Below are positions 33,722 through 43,968 of a stretch of DNA of 64,000 bases, piece by piece. Below the pieces are notes generated by a model, which searched no databases, was not told the DNA's origin, and saw nothing but the letters and a program-made list of their open reading frames with translations. Source of the stretch: Kribbella pratensis (GTDB lineage Bacteria > Actinomycetota > Actinomycetes > Propionibacteriales > Kribbellaceae); assembly GCF_004365355.1 (NCBI RefSeq), contig NZ_SODP01000001.1, forward strand, positions 1,867,473-1,931,472, read 5' to 3'. Position 1 is the first letter of the stretch. Every line of letters starts with the position of its first letter. Both the position numbers and the translations under genes were made by a program.

Positions 33722-34564
33722 GTGAAGCTCGGAGTCAGCTCGTACTGTTTCCGCTCGCTCATGACCAGCGGCGAGATGGACCTGATCGCGGTCCTGGACT
33801 GGGTGGCCGCGTCGCCGGCCGGCCATATCGAGGTCGCCGCGATGGACGGCGAGTACTACCTGGAGAACCCCGACGTCGTGAACGCCACGGCCAAGCACTC
33901 CGCGGACATCGGCGTACCGATCGTGAACTATCTGGTCAGCGGCGATCTGCGGACCGCCGACGACAAGGAGATCGACCGGCTCCGTCGGCAACTGGATGTC
34001 GCGCACCGGTTCGGCGCCCGCATCTTCCGGCACGACGTCGCGCCGTGGTCGTGGCGCGAGCAGGACCCGGGGGAGTTCGAGACGACGTTCGCGCAGGTCG
34101 TGGAGGGTTGCCGTGCGGTCGCCGACCACGCGGCCGAGCTGGGCATCACGTCGACGATCGAGAACCACGGCTTCTTCATGAACGGGAGCGACCGGCTGGC
34201 GCGGCTCGTGCACGCCGTCGACCGCCCGAACTTCCGCGTCACGCTCGACCTCGGCAACGGTCTGTGTGTCGGCGAGGTGCCCGGCAAGACGGCCGCCGGC
34301 CTGATCGACCTCGCCGCCTCCATCGGCGTGAAGGACTTCCACATCCGCCGGTCGGCCGGCGACGGCTGGCTGAAGACGCTGGCCGGCGACTACCTGCTCG
34401 GCACGATCTCCGGGCACGGCGATGTCGACCTGCCCGGTCTGCTCGCTCTGGTCAACACCAAGCCCGACGTACCGGTGAGCCTCGAGTTCGAGGGTCTGGA
34501 GTCGACCCCGGACGCGATCTCGCGCTCGCTCAACAGCATTCTTCGACTGGCAGGAGCTGCCTGA
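33722..34564 (+). CDS. Sugar phosphate isomerase/epimerase (xylose isomerase-like TIM barrel)
   Basis: This 280-residue TIM-barrel protein starts MKLGVSSYCFRSLMTSGEMD at GTG 33722, 20 bases after the ROK gene. Metal and substrate residues of the AP-endonuclease-2 superfamily are visible: GITSTIENHGFFMNG near residue 142 (Glu), RVTLDLGNGLC near 175 (Asp), GVKDFHIRR near 203 (Asp and His) and VPVSLEFEGLES near the end (Glu). It probably isomerises or dehydrates a sugar or inositol derivative together with the dehydrogenase that follows after one base. Confidence 0.9.
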   Translation: MKLGVSSYCFRSLMTSGEMDLIAVLDWVAASPAGHIEVAAMDGEYYLENPDVVNATAKHSADIGVPIVNYLVSGDLRTADDKEIDRLRRQLDVAHRFGARIFRHDVAPWSWREQDPGEFETTFAQVVEGCRAVADHAAELGITSTIENHGFFMNGSDRLARLVHAVDRPNFRVTLDLGNGLCVGEVPGKTAAGLIDLAASIGVKDFHIRRSAGDGWLKTLAGDYLLGTISGHGDVDLPGLLALVNTKPDVPVSLEFEGLESTPDAISRSLNSILRLAGAA

Positions 34565-34565
34565 C

Positions 34566-35621
34566 ATGACGACCCGTATCGCAGTGATCGGGGTGGGCGC
34601 GATCGCGACCCAGCACCTGATCTCGTACCAGAAGAACCCGCAGGCCGAGCTCGTGGCCGTGTGTGACATCGACCAGACGCGGGCGAAGGCGCGCGCCGAC
34701 GAGTTCGGCGTACCGCGGGCGACCGATGTCGTCGACGAGATCCTCAACGATCCCGGCATCGACGCGGTCAGCATCTGCGTGCCGAACCTGCTGCACGCGA
34801 AGATCGCGGAAGCAGCGCTGCGGGCCGGCAAGCACGTGCTGGTCGAGAAGCCGATGTCCGTGACGGTCGCCGAGGCCGAGGCGCTGGTCAAGGCGACCAA
34901 GGAGACCGGCAACGCCCTGCAGATCGGCTACGTACGGCGGTTTGCCCCGAATGCCCTGGTGACGAAGCGTTTCCTGGACGAGGGCGAGTTCGGCGACATC
35001 TACGCCGCGAGGGCAACGATCATCCGCGCGGCCGGCAACCCCGGCGGCTGGTTCGGCGACGTCAACGTGTCGGGCGGCGGTCCGCTGATCGACCTGGGCG
35101 TGCACATCATCGACCTGTGCTGGTACCTGATGGGGATGCCGAAGCCGGTCTCGGTGTCGGGCGCGACCTTCTCGCCGCTCGGTGCGCGCGACAACATCCA
35201 GCACCTGACCCGGTACCGCGCCGCGTCCGAGACCAAGGTCAACAACGTCGAGGACTACGCGACCGCGCAGATCCGGTTCGAGGGCGGGGCGGTCCTCGAC
35301 GTGGACACGTCGTACTCGCTGCACGCACGGAACTCGACGAGCGTGAAGATCCACGGCGACAAGGGCGGCGCCGAGATCGAGCCCGAGCTGCTGATGATCA
35401 CCGAGCGGCACGACACGCTGCTGCACATCCAGCCGCAGATCGACTCGCTCGGCTTCGACTTCCAGGTCGGGTTCGCGAACCAGATCGACCACTTCCTGCA
35501 GATCTGCCGCGGCGAGATCCCCGCCGACGCGACCGCCGAGCAGGGCCTGGAGATGGCACGCATGCTGTCGGCGATCTACGAATCCGCGCGGGTCGGCTCC
35601 GAGGTCACCATCACCCGCTGA
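34566..35621 (+). CDS. Gfo/Idh/MocA-family NAD(P)-dependent oxidoreductase
   Basis: This 351-residue dehydrogenase has the N-terminal Rossmann loop IAVIGVGAIATQHLISYQ and the family signature HVLVEKPMSVTVAEAEALVK near residue 92 (Glu-Lys-Pro). The C-terminal substrate domain carries SGGGPLIDLGVHIIDLCWYL near residue 160 (Asp-x2-x-His). It oxidises a sugar, inositol or sugar acid. With the ROK regulator and isomerase it makes a compact catabolic operon; no transporter is adjacent. Confidence 0.93.
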   Translation: MTTRIAVIGVGAIATQHLISYQKNPQAELVAVCDIDQTRAKARADEFGVPRATDVVDEILNDPGIDAVSICVPNLLHAKIAEAALRAGKHVLVEKPMSVTVAEAEALVKATKETGNALQIGYVRRFAPNALVTKRFLDEGEFGDIYAARATIIRAAGNPGGWFGDVNVSGGGPLIDLGVHIIDLCWYLMGMPKPVSVSGATFSPLGARDNIQHLTRYRAASETKVNNVEDYATAQIRFEGGAVLDVDTSYSLHARNSTSVKIHGDKGGAEIEPELLMITERHDTLLHIQPQIDSLGFDFQVGFANQIDHFLQICRGEIPADATAEQGLEMARMLSAIYESARVGSEVTITR

Positions 35622-35628
35622 GCAGGCG

Positions 35629-35670
35629 CCGCGGCTGAGCCTGGTCAGGGGCGGTCAGGTTCAGCCGCGG
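35629..35670. terminator. Inverted repeat between convergent genes
   Basis: CCGCGGCTGA (35629-35638) pairs perfectly with TCAGCCGCGG (35661-35670) across a 22-base loop. It lies between the dehydrogenase and the convergent phosphotransferase gene, so it probably ends transcription from both sides. Confidence 0.6.
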
Positions 35671-35688
35671 TCAGCCTTCCGCTGCAGT

Positions 35689-36498
35689 TCAGGCGAGGAG
35701 TGCGGTCGTGAGGCGGTCGGCGTGCTCTTCGAGCCAGGCCTGGCGGTGGCGGATCGTGTCGCCGACCCCTTCGCTCCACATCCGCTGCCAGCCGCCGCCC
35801 AGGGTCTCGGCGCGGTACTTCATCGTGTGCCAGGCGCGCCCGTCCCGGGCGATCGCGAGGTTCATCAGTCGCTCGCGGTCCGGTTCGGACAGGCCGTAGG
35901 CATCGGCGAGCAGGCGGCACCGCCGCGGCCGGTCGAGACCGCGCAGTTGGGGATCGAGGTCGGCGTCCTCGCCGAACGGCGCCCACCACAGCATCAGGTT
36001 CACGACGTCGCCGGCCCGGCTCACCGGACGGACCAGGTCGAAGTCGATCAACGCGTACGCGCGCCCGTCGCGGAAGACGACGTTCTCCGGCGTGACGTCC
36101 TGATGCCCGATCAGCTCCAGCGGGTCGTCGAGGTCAGGCAGGCCGGGCGGTTGGATCGGGGCCGGCAGGTTCTGCGGGATCCCGAATCCTTCGATCGCGT
36201 CGTGGTAGGCGCGCAGCAGCCGGGCGACCGACAGCGCCCGCTCCTCGTCGGCGATCCACGGCGGCCGCGGGCGTCCGGCGACCTCGCCCTCGACGTACGT
36301 GAGAGCGTGGCGGCCCGCGGAGTCGACGCCGAGGTACCGCGGTGCTCCTTCGAAGCCGGTCTTCTCGAGGTACAGCAGCACGTCCCGGACAAGCTCGTCC
36401 CGCTCGCCCGGCGGGCGTCGTACCGTGTCGCCGACGCGGACCAGCCCCTCGGTCACGTCACCGCCGAGCAGCGGAATCTCTTCGCCGTCCTCGATCAC
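35689..36498 (-). CDS. Aminoglycoside phosphotransferase-family kinase
   Basis: This 269-residue APH-like kinase has RYLGVDSAGRHALTYVEGEV near residue 55, the catalytic loop LELIGHQDVTPENVVFRDGR near residue 128 (His-x-Asp-x4-Asn) and the metal-binding ALIDFDLVRP. The N-terminal Gly-rich loop is weak, as is common in distant APH relatives. Such enzymes may inactivate antibiotics or phosphorylate small molecules; the substrate cannot be named. It is divergent from a methyltransferase gene across a gap with a perfect palindrome. Confidence 0.9.
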   Translation of the reverse strand: MIEDGEEIPLLGGDVTEGLVRVGDTVRRPPGERDELVRDVLLYLEKTGFEGAPRYLGVDSAGRHALTYVEGEVAGRPRPPWIADEERALSVARLLRAYHDAIEGFGIPQNLPAPIQPPGLPDLDDPLELIGHQDVTPENVVFRDGRAYALIDFDLVRPVSRAGDVVNLMLWWAPFGEDADLDPQLRGLDRPRRCRLLADAYGLSEPDRERLMNLAIARDGRAWHTMKYRAETLGGGWQRMWSEGVGDTIRHRQAWLEEHADRLTTALLA

Positions 36499-36528
36499 AG
36501 CACTCCTTCGTCGTGAGTTGCCGGTCTG

Positions 36529-36542
36529 GCAAACATGTTTGC
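36529..36542. promoter_or_regulatory. 14-base perfect palindrome in divergent gap
   Basis: GCAAACATGTTTGC is its own reverse complement, and a second nested pairing, GGCAA with TTGCC, spans 36528-36547. It sits between divergent phosphotransferase and methyltransferase genes, as an operator would. No regulator gene is adjacent. Confidence 0.5.
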
Positions 36543-36574
36543 TTGCCGTCGTCGGCTCAACGCAGCATCTTCAC

Positions 36575-37201
36575 ATGACAACCGAGGAGCTGTCCGAGGA
36601 TTATTGGAATTCGTTCTACGCCGAGCGCGACCAGATCTGGAGCGGTCGGCCGAACGTCGTCCTGGTGGACGAGGTGTCCGATCTCACGCCGGGCCGCGCG
36701 CTCGACCTGGGCTGCGGCGAAGGCGCGGATGCGATCTGGCTCGCGCAACAAGGCTGGACGGTGACCGGGGTCGACATCTCGTCGGTTGCGTTGGGACGTG
36801 CGGCGCAGCACGCGAAGGACGCCCGGGTCGAGGACCGGATCGACTGGCAGCAGCATGAGCTCGGGCGGTCGTTCCCGGAGGGCTCGTTCGATCTGGTGTC
36901 GGTGCAGTTCCTGCATTCGAAGACGGAGTTGCCGCGGGACGCGATCCTCCGAAGCGCAGCCGGTGTGGTCGCTCCTCACGGCGTATTGCTGATCGAAGGG
37001 CACATGGGGTTCCCGCCGGGGGAGCACAACCCGCACCCGGACATTCACTTTCCGACGCCCGACGAGGTCATCGAGAGCCTCGACCTCGTGGACGGCGAGT
37101 GGGAGACGCTGGTCAGTCGCGTGCACGACCGGGCGCAGGTGATGCGCGACGGTGAGCTGATCAATCGCCGCGACTGCACGGTCAAGCTCCGTCGCCGGTG
37201 A
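36575..37201 (+). CDS. Class I SAM-dependent methyltransferase
   Basis: The product has 208 residues from ATG 36575. It shows SFYAERDQIWSGRPNVVLVD near the N-terminus, the SAM loop ALDLGCGEGADAIWLAQQGW near residue 40, TGVDISSVALGRAAQ, and SFDLVSVQFLHSK near 105. This is the UbiE/methyltransferase-25 type often found in small-molecule or tellurite methylation. No ribosome site is obvious before the ATG. The substrate is unknown. Confidence 0.9.
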   Translation: MTTEELSEDYWNSFYAERDQIWSGRPNVVLVDEVSDLTPGRALDLGCGEGADAIWLAQQGWTVTGVDISSVALGRAAQHAKDARVEDRIDWQQHELGRSFPEGSFDLVSVQFLHSKTELPRDAILRSAAGVVAPHGVLLIEGHMGFPPGEHNPHPDIHFPTPDEVIESLDLVDGEWETLVSRVHDRAQVMRDGELINRRDCTVKLRRR

Positions 37202-37243
37202 GCTGTTCACCTGGCGGCCATCGAGGGAGTTGAATCTGGAGGT

Positions 37244-38152
37244 ATGAACACCCCTGATCTCGTGCAAGAGCTTGGCTTTCGTGTCCTCGACGAGGAGGAC
37301 GACGACCCGGTGCTGCTGCGTGCCGACGGTACGCCGGTCGACACCTGGCGCGAGGGTTATCCGTACGGCGAGCGCCTGCCGCGGGAGATCTACGACCGGG
37401 ACAAGCGGCTGCTGCAGATCGAGCTGCTGAAGCTGCAGTACTGGGTGAAGCGTTCGAAGCAGCGGCTGGTGATCGTGTTCGAGGGCCGCGACGCGGCGGG
37501 CAAGGGCGGGACGATCAAGCGGTTCATGGAACACCTGAACCCGCGCGGCGCGAGCATCGTCGCACTCGAGAAGCCGACCGACCGCGAGCAGACCCAGTGG
37601 TACTTCCAGCGGTACGTTGCGCACCTGCCGGCCGCCGGCGAGATGACGTTGTTCGACCGCTCCTGGTACAACCGCGCGTGCGTCGAGCACGTGATGGGGT
37701 TCTGCAACCAGGAGCAGTACGAGGAGTTCATGCGCCAGGCGCCGGAGTTCGAGCGGATGCTGGTCCGGTCGGGGATCCTGCTCGTCAAGCTGTGGTTCTC
37801 GGTGTCGCAGGCCGAGCAGCAGACCCGCTTCACGATCCGCCAGATCGACCCGGTGCGGCAGTGGAAGCTGTCGCCGACCGACCTCGCGTCGCTCGACAAA
37901 TGGGCGGCGTACACGGAGGCGAAGGAGGCGATGTTCCACTACACCGACACCGAGCACGCGCCGTGGACCGTTGTGAAGAGCAACGACAAGAAGCGCGCGC
38001 GGCTGGAGGCGATGCGCCACGTCCTCAGCCTCTACGACTACACCGACAAGGACGTGGAACTGGTCGGCCGGCCCGACCCCAAGATTCTCGGCCCCGCGGC
38101 CCAAGTCCTGGAACACGGCGAAACCGCCAACCGCACCTTCCCGAAGCTGTAG
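37244..38152 (+). CDS. ppk2: Polyphosphate kinase 2
   Basis: This 302-residue single-domain PPK2 uses polyphosphate to phosphorylate nucleoside phosphates. The Walker A is in FEGRDAAGKGGTIKRFMEHL near residue 77 and the Walker B/lid residues in LFDRSWYNRACVEHVMGFC near 137. RQIDPVRQWKLSPTDLASLD and FHYTDTEHAPWTVVKSNDKK are further family blocks. The length points to the class I group. GGAGG precedes the ATG. A terminator hairpin separates it from the convergent methyltransferase gene. Confidence 0.97.
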   Translation: MNTPDLVQELGFRVLDEEDDDPVLLRADGTPVDTWREGYPYGERLPREIYDRDKRLLQIELLKLQYWVKRSKQRLVIVFEGRDAAGKGGTIKRFMEHLNPRGASIVALEKPTDREQTQWYFQRYVAHLPAAGEMTLFDRSWYNRACVEHVMGFCNQEQYEEFMRQAPEFERMLVRSGILLVKLWFSVSQAEQQTRFTIRQIDPVRQWKLSPTDLASLDKWAAYTEAKEAMFHYTDTEHAPWTVVKSNDKKRARLEAMRHVLSLYDYTDKDVELVGRPDPKILGPAAQVLEHGETANRTFPKL

Positions 38153-38167
38153 TTCGGAGGCGGTGGG

Positions 38168-38189
38168 TCCAGACTCGCCCAGGTCTGGA
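38168..38189. terminator. Hairpin between ppk2 and methyltransferase gene
   Basis: TCCAGAC pairs with GTCTGGA around an 8-base loop in the 40-base convergent gap, suiting a bidirectional terminator. Confidence 0.65.
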
Positions 38190-38192
38190 GTA

Positions 38193-40485
<2,293 letters not shown>

Positions 40486-40503
40486 GCCTGCCGGTGGGGA
40501 GGG

Positions 40504-42021
40504 CTATTGGTTGAGCGGGAGGTAGATGGTGAAGGTCGCGCCGTGGGGTTGGGTGTCGGTGGTGGTGACTCGGCCGTTGTGGGCGGCTACCAGGGCGGCG
40601 ACGATGGAGAGGCCCAGGCCTGAGCCGCCGGTGGTGCGGTTGCGGGCGGTGTCGGCTCGGTAGAAGCGCTCGAAGACCCGGGCCTTCTGCTCGTCGGACA
40701 AGCCTGGTCCGGTGTCGCTGACTTCCATGACCGCCTCGTTGCCGCGGGTGCCCACCGAGACAGTGATCGGCGCATCCACCGGGGTGTAGTTGAGCGCGTT
40801 GCTCACGAGGTTGCCCAGCACCTGCCGGAGGCGGGCTTCGTCGCCCTCGACAACGGGAGCCTCCGAGTCAGGGAGGATCGTGAGCGAGAGGTTCCGATCG
40901 GGCTGGATGGCTTGGGCGTTGTGGAGGGCGTCCGCGGCAATCGGGAGCAGGTCGACGGACTCCATCCGGAGCGGGCGCTGCTGATCCAGGCGCGCCAGCA
41001 ACAGCAGGTCGTCGACGAGGAGACCCATCCGCTTCGCCTCGTCCTCGATGCGGCGCATGGTGTCTGAGTCCGTGGTGTCGCCCCGCTGACGCGACAACTC
41101 CGCGAACCCACGGATCGACGTCAACGGCGTACGCAGCTCGTGCGACGCGTCCGCGACGAACCGCCGCATCCGGTCCTCCGACTGCCGTGCGGCCTCCTCC
41201 GACTGCCGTGCGGCCTCCTCCGAACGGCGGGCGGTGTCCTCGGATCGCCGCGCGGCGAACTCCGAGGCCGTCCGCTGCGCGAAGGCGGTCTCGATCTGAC
41301 CGAGCATCTGGTTCAGCGCGAGCGACAACCGCCCGACCTCGGTCCGCGGATCCCGTTGCGGCACGCGCCGACTCAGATCCCCGCCGGCGATCGCCACCGC
41401 GGTGTGCTCGACGTCCTCGAGTCCGCGCAGACTTCGCCGTACGACGTAGGTCCCGACCCCGGCCAGCAGCACCAGCAGGATGACTCCGGCGGCGACCTGG
41501 ATCCCGACCAGGCGCTGGATCGTGTGGTCCATCTCCTTCAGGCTCTGCGCGACCATGACGGACCCCTGCTCGTCTTCCGTCGGCACCGCCAGCACCCGCC
41601 AGGTCGCGCCGCCGGACTGGGCGTCGACGTTGAACGACTTCCCGTTGAGCGCGCGGACCTGGTTCAGATTGAGCGTCGGCAACTTCGGCAGCGGCTCGGT
41701 CTCGTCCGGCCGTGCGCCGACCGGCCCGTTGTCGCTGTCGCCTTCGGAGTTGCTGAACTGGACCACGAACTGGCTCGGCAACTGCCGCCGCGCCGGGCCG
41801 GCTCCCGGCGGCAACGGACGACGATCGGACGGTGCGTGGGACAGTGGCACCGCGGTCTGCTGCAGCTGCTCATCGACGCGGTCGATCAGATACCCGCGCA
41901 TGATCGTCGTCGCCAGTACGCCGGACGCGCCCAGCGCAACGACCACCAGCGCCAGCAGTACGACGACGATGGTGACACGCAACGGGTACCGGTCGGCGAA
42001 CCGCCGGTGGGTCGGTTGCAT
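40504..42021 (-). CDS. Sensor histidine kinase with HAMP and heptad-repeat linker
   Basis: This 505-residue membrane kinase has an N-terminal helix (VTIVVVLLALVVVALGASGV), a periplasmic domain of about 130 residues, a second helix (VAAGVILLVLLAGVGTYVVR) and a HAMP domain. The linker then carries four 7-residue repeats of SEEAARQ type near residues 265-292. The H-box FVADASHELRTPLTSIRGFA, the N-box NLVSNALNYTP and the G-boxes DTGPGLSDEQ and GGSGLGLSI complete the catalytic core. It is co-transcribed with the response regulator, overlapping by one base. The layout resembles MprB/TcrY-type envelope-stress sensors. Confidence 0.95.
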   Translation of the reverse strand: MQPTHRRFADRYPLRVTIVVVLLALVVVALGASGVLATTIMRGYLIDRVDEQLQQTAVPLSHAPSDRRPLPPGAGPARRQLPSQFVVQFSNSEGDSDNGPVGARPDETEPLPKLPTLNLNQVRALNGKSFNVDAQSGGATWRVLAVPTEDEQGSVMVAQSLKEMDHTIQRLVGIQVAAGVILLVLLAGVGTYVVRRSLRGLEDVEHTAVAIAGGDLSRRVPQRDPRTEVGRLSLALNQMLGQIETAFAQRTASEFAARRSEDTARRSEEAARQSEEAARQSEDRMRRFVADASHELRTPLTSIRGFAELSRQRGDTTDSDTMRRIEDEAKRMGLLVDDLLLLARLDQQRPLRMESVDLLPIAADALHNAQAIQPDRNLSLTILPDSEAPVVEGDEARLRQVLGNLVSNALNYTPVDAPITVSVGTRGNEAVMEVSDTGPGLSDEQKARVFERFYRADTARNRTTGGSGLGLSIVAALVAAHNGRVTTTDTQPHGATFTIYLPLNQ

Positions 42022-42722
42022 CAGTTGGGGCCTCGCGGGGTGCGCAGGACGTAGCCGACCCCGCGGACGGTGTGGAGCAGCTTCTGGTCTCCGGTGTCGA
42101 CCTTGCGGCGCAAGTACGACATGTACGACTCGACCACGCCCGCGTCACCGGCGAAGTCATAGTTCCACACCGCGGAGAGGATCTGGCCCTTCGACATCAC
42201 CCGCTCCGCGTTCTCCAGCAGGCATCGCAGCAGCTTGAACTCGGTCAACGACAGCTGGACGGCCTGACCGCCCTTGAACACCTCGTAGCTGTCCTCGTTC
42301 AGCTCCAGGTCCGCATAACGCAGTACGGCGGCCTCGGTCGCGGCCTGCTCGCGGTGACCGGACCGGCGCAGCAGTGCGCGCACCCGCGCGACCAGCTCGT
42401 CCAGGCTGAACGGCTTGGTGACGTAGTCGTCGCCGCCGGTCTGCAGACCGAGCACCTTGTCCTCGACCGCGTCACGGGCAGTGAGGAACAGCACCGGCAC
42501 GTGCCGGTCCTCACCACGGAGCCGGCGCACCACCTCGAACCCGTCCAGGCCGGGCATCATCACGTCGAGCACCACCAGGTCGGGCTCCACGTCACGCGCC
42601 TTGCGCAGCGCCTCGGCGCCATGGGTCGCCGTGGTCACGTCGTACCCGGCGAAACGCAGGCTTGCGGACAGGAGTTCGACGATGTTCGGCTCGTCGTCGA
42701 CCACCAGCAGATGCGGACTCAT
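42021..42722 (-). CDS. OmpR-family response regulator
   Basis: This 233-residue regulator has a receiver domain with the acidic pair in HLLVVDDEPNIVELL, the phospho-acceptor Asp in LVVLDVMMPGLDGFEVVRRL near residue 53, and the conserved Lys in GGDDYVTKPFSLDELVARVR. The C-terminal winged helix includes LTEFKLLRCLLENAERVMSK and GDAGVVESYMSYLRRKVDTG. It pairs with the overlapping kinase gene. The regulon is unknown, but the small secreted protein gene upstream on the same strand is a natural candidate. Confidence 0.96.
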   Translation of the reverse strand: MSPHLLVVDDEPNIVELLSASLRFAGYDVTTATHGAEALRKARDVEPDLVVLDVMMPGLDGFEVVRRLRGEDRHVPVLFLTARDAVEDKVLGLQTGGDDYVTKPFSLDELVARVRALLRRSGHREQAATEAAVLRYADLELNEDSYEVFKGGQAVQLSLTEFKLLRCLLENAERVMSKGQILSAVWNYDFAGDAGVVESYMSYLRRKVDTGDQKLLHTVRGVGYVLRTPRGPN

Positions 42723-42780
42723 GCTGTCAGTGTGCCGTCAGTACCCATGTGAACCCTGGAAGCTTCCTGGCAATCAGCTG

Positions 42781-42804
42781 TGAGTCACCAGGCTCACTGA
42801 CTCA
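42781..42804 (-). terminator. Hairpin at the end of the secreted-protein gene
   Basis: TGAGTCA and TGACTCA form a 7-10-7 dyad overlapping the stop codon of the secreted-protein gene, 59 bases before the response regulator start. It may weaken read-through into the two-component genes. Confidence 0.45.
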
Positions 42805-43329
42805 GCGCGGCCCGTGCTTGAACCCCCACTTCTGACCGGCCGCGTCGCGGGCGGAACCGTCGTTGATCATCGTCGCGGTCGCGGTGTTGTCCGCCACCAC
42901 CGCACTCACGGTCACGGTGCTGCCGGTCTTGATCGAGGCGATGCCGTCCCGGGCAGAGTTGACCAGGGTGTCGGCGTCGACCTTGTACGTGCGGCTGTAG
43001 CCGTCGTCGCTCTTGACCGTGATCGAGTCCTTGCTGACCGCGGTCACCGAGCCACGCTGCGTCGCGACGGTCTGGTAGCCGCCGCCTTCCTTCTGTACGA
43101 CGAACTCGCCGTGCAAGGCGCCGCCCAGCCCGAACTCGCCACGCGGCCCGAAGCCGCCCTTACCGGGCCGGTCGGGCTTCTGCTGCTGTCCGGGCGTGGA
43201 CGGCGACGCCGAGGGCGACGGCGTCGGATCCGCGTTGGTCGCCGCCCAGGCGACCCCGCCGGCCGTCGTGGTCACGACAACCGCGGCCACGGTGCCGATG
43301 AGCCGCCATCGCTTCTGCGAAAGCTTCAT
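42802..43329 (-). CDS. Secreted protein with DUF5666-like domain
   Basis: This 175-residue protein has a signal peptide (WRLIGTVAAVVVTTTAGGVA, then WAATNA), a Pro/Ser-rich linker with GKGGFGPRGEFGLGGALHGE and a C-terminal beta-barrel-like domain (GSVTAVSKDSITVKSDDGYS, TLVNSARDGIASIKTGSTVT). The pattern of thread-like Thr/Val strands with VTAVSKDSITV resembles DUF5666 and related periplasmic OB-like domains. It lies upstream of the two-component genes on the same strand, so it may be their target or an accessory ligand. Function is unknown. Confidence 0.8.
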   Translation of the reverse strand: MKLSQKRWRLIGTVAAVVVTTTAGGVAWAATNADPTPSPSASPSTPGQQQKPDRPGKGGFGPRGEFGLGGALHGEFVVQKEGGGYQTVATQRGSVTAVSKDSITVKSDDGYSRTYKVDADTLVNSARDGIASIKTGSTVTVSAVVADNTATATMINDGSARDAAGQKWGFKHGPR

Positions 43330-43441
43330 CCTGCTGCGCCTTCCGTACTGCGTGCCGGGCCGTCACCTGGCACTGGGTCTTTCCACGCTGCACCACCGAA
43401 CTGAGACGAACCTCCGGTGCACCTGAGAATCAGCTGGCAGT

Positions 43442-43927
43442 TCAGACGACGAACAGTACGGCGATCAGCCAGAGCGCGGCGGCCAGCGACGTACCGAGGA
43501 GCTCGATGAGCATCGAAACGCCGGTCTCACGAAGAGCGTGCTTGGTGGAGGTCCAGGCGGCCGCGTGACTGCGCAGCCGCTGCGACTCGGAGATGTAGAC
43601 GCCGACCGGGAAACCGATGAACATGCCGATCACCGGGATCACGAAGAACCCGACGATGCCGAGCAGAACGCCGACGATCATCGAGCGTCGTGGCACGCCG
43701 GCCTCGCGGAGCCGGCGCTCCGGTACGACGTACTTGACCACCTGACTGGCACCGATCAGGACCGCGGTGATCGCGAACACGATCCACCCCGTCGCACTGT
43801 GCTCGACGATCGCCCAGACCAGGATCGCCGCCAGGCTGAGGATCGCCCCGGGCAGGATCGGCACGACGATGCCCACGATCCCGACAAAGATCGCGATCCC
43901 GACCAGAACAGTCACACCCGTCTCCAC
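43442..43927 (-). CDS. DUF456-family membrane protein
   Basis: The product has 161 residues from GTG 43927. Hydrophobic, Gly-rich helices (VLVGIAIFVGIVGIVVPILP, AILSLAAILVWAIVEH, TGWIVFAITAVLIGASQVV, VGVLLGIVGFFVIPVIGMFI) match the DUF456 pattern with its Gly-zipper-like helices. The family's function is unknown. The frame extends upstream to 43978, but that would overlap the divergent gene's start; GTG 43927 with a G-rich site upstream is preferred. Confidence 0.88.
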   Translation of the reverse strand: METGVTVLVGIAIFVGIVGIVVPILPGAILSLAAILVWAIVEHSATGWIVFAITAVLIGASQVVKYVVPERRLREAGVPRRSMIVGVLLGIVGFFVIPVIGMFIGFPVGVYISESQRLRSHAAAWTSTKHALRETGVSMLIELLGTSLAAALWLIAVLFVV

Positions 43928-43968
43928 ACCCCCACTCTGCCGCACAAGCGGGCCTCTAGGGTGGAGGC

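Noticed and set aside
41150..41260. Tandem repeat in the kinase gene as a mobile or regulatory element
   Set aside because: The units are in frame and encode a heptad coiled coil, so a coding explanation suffices.
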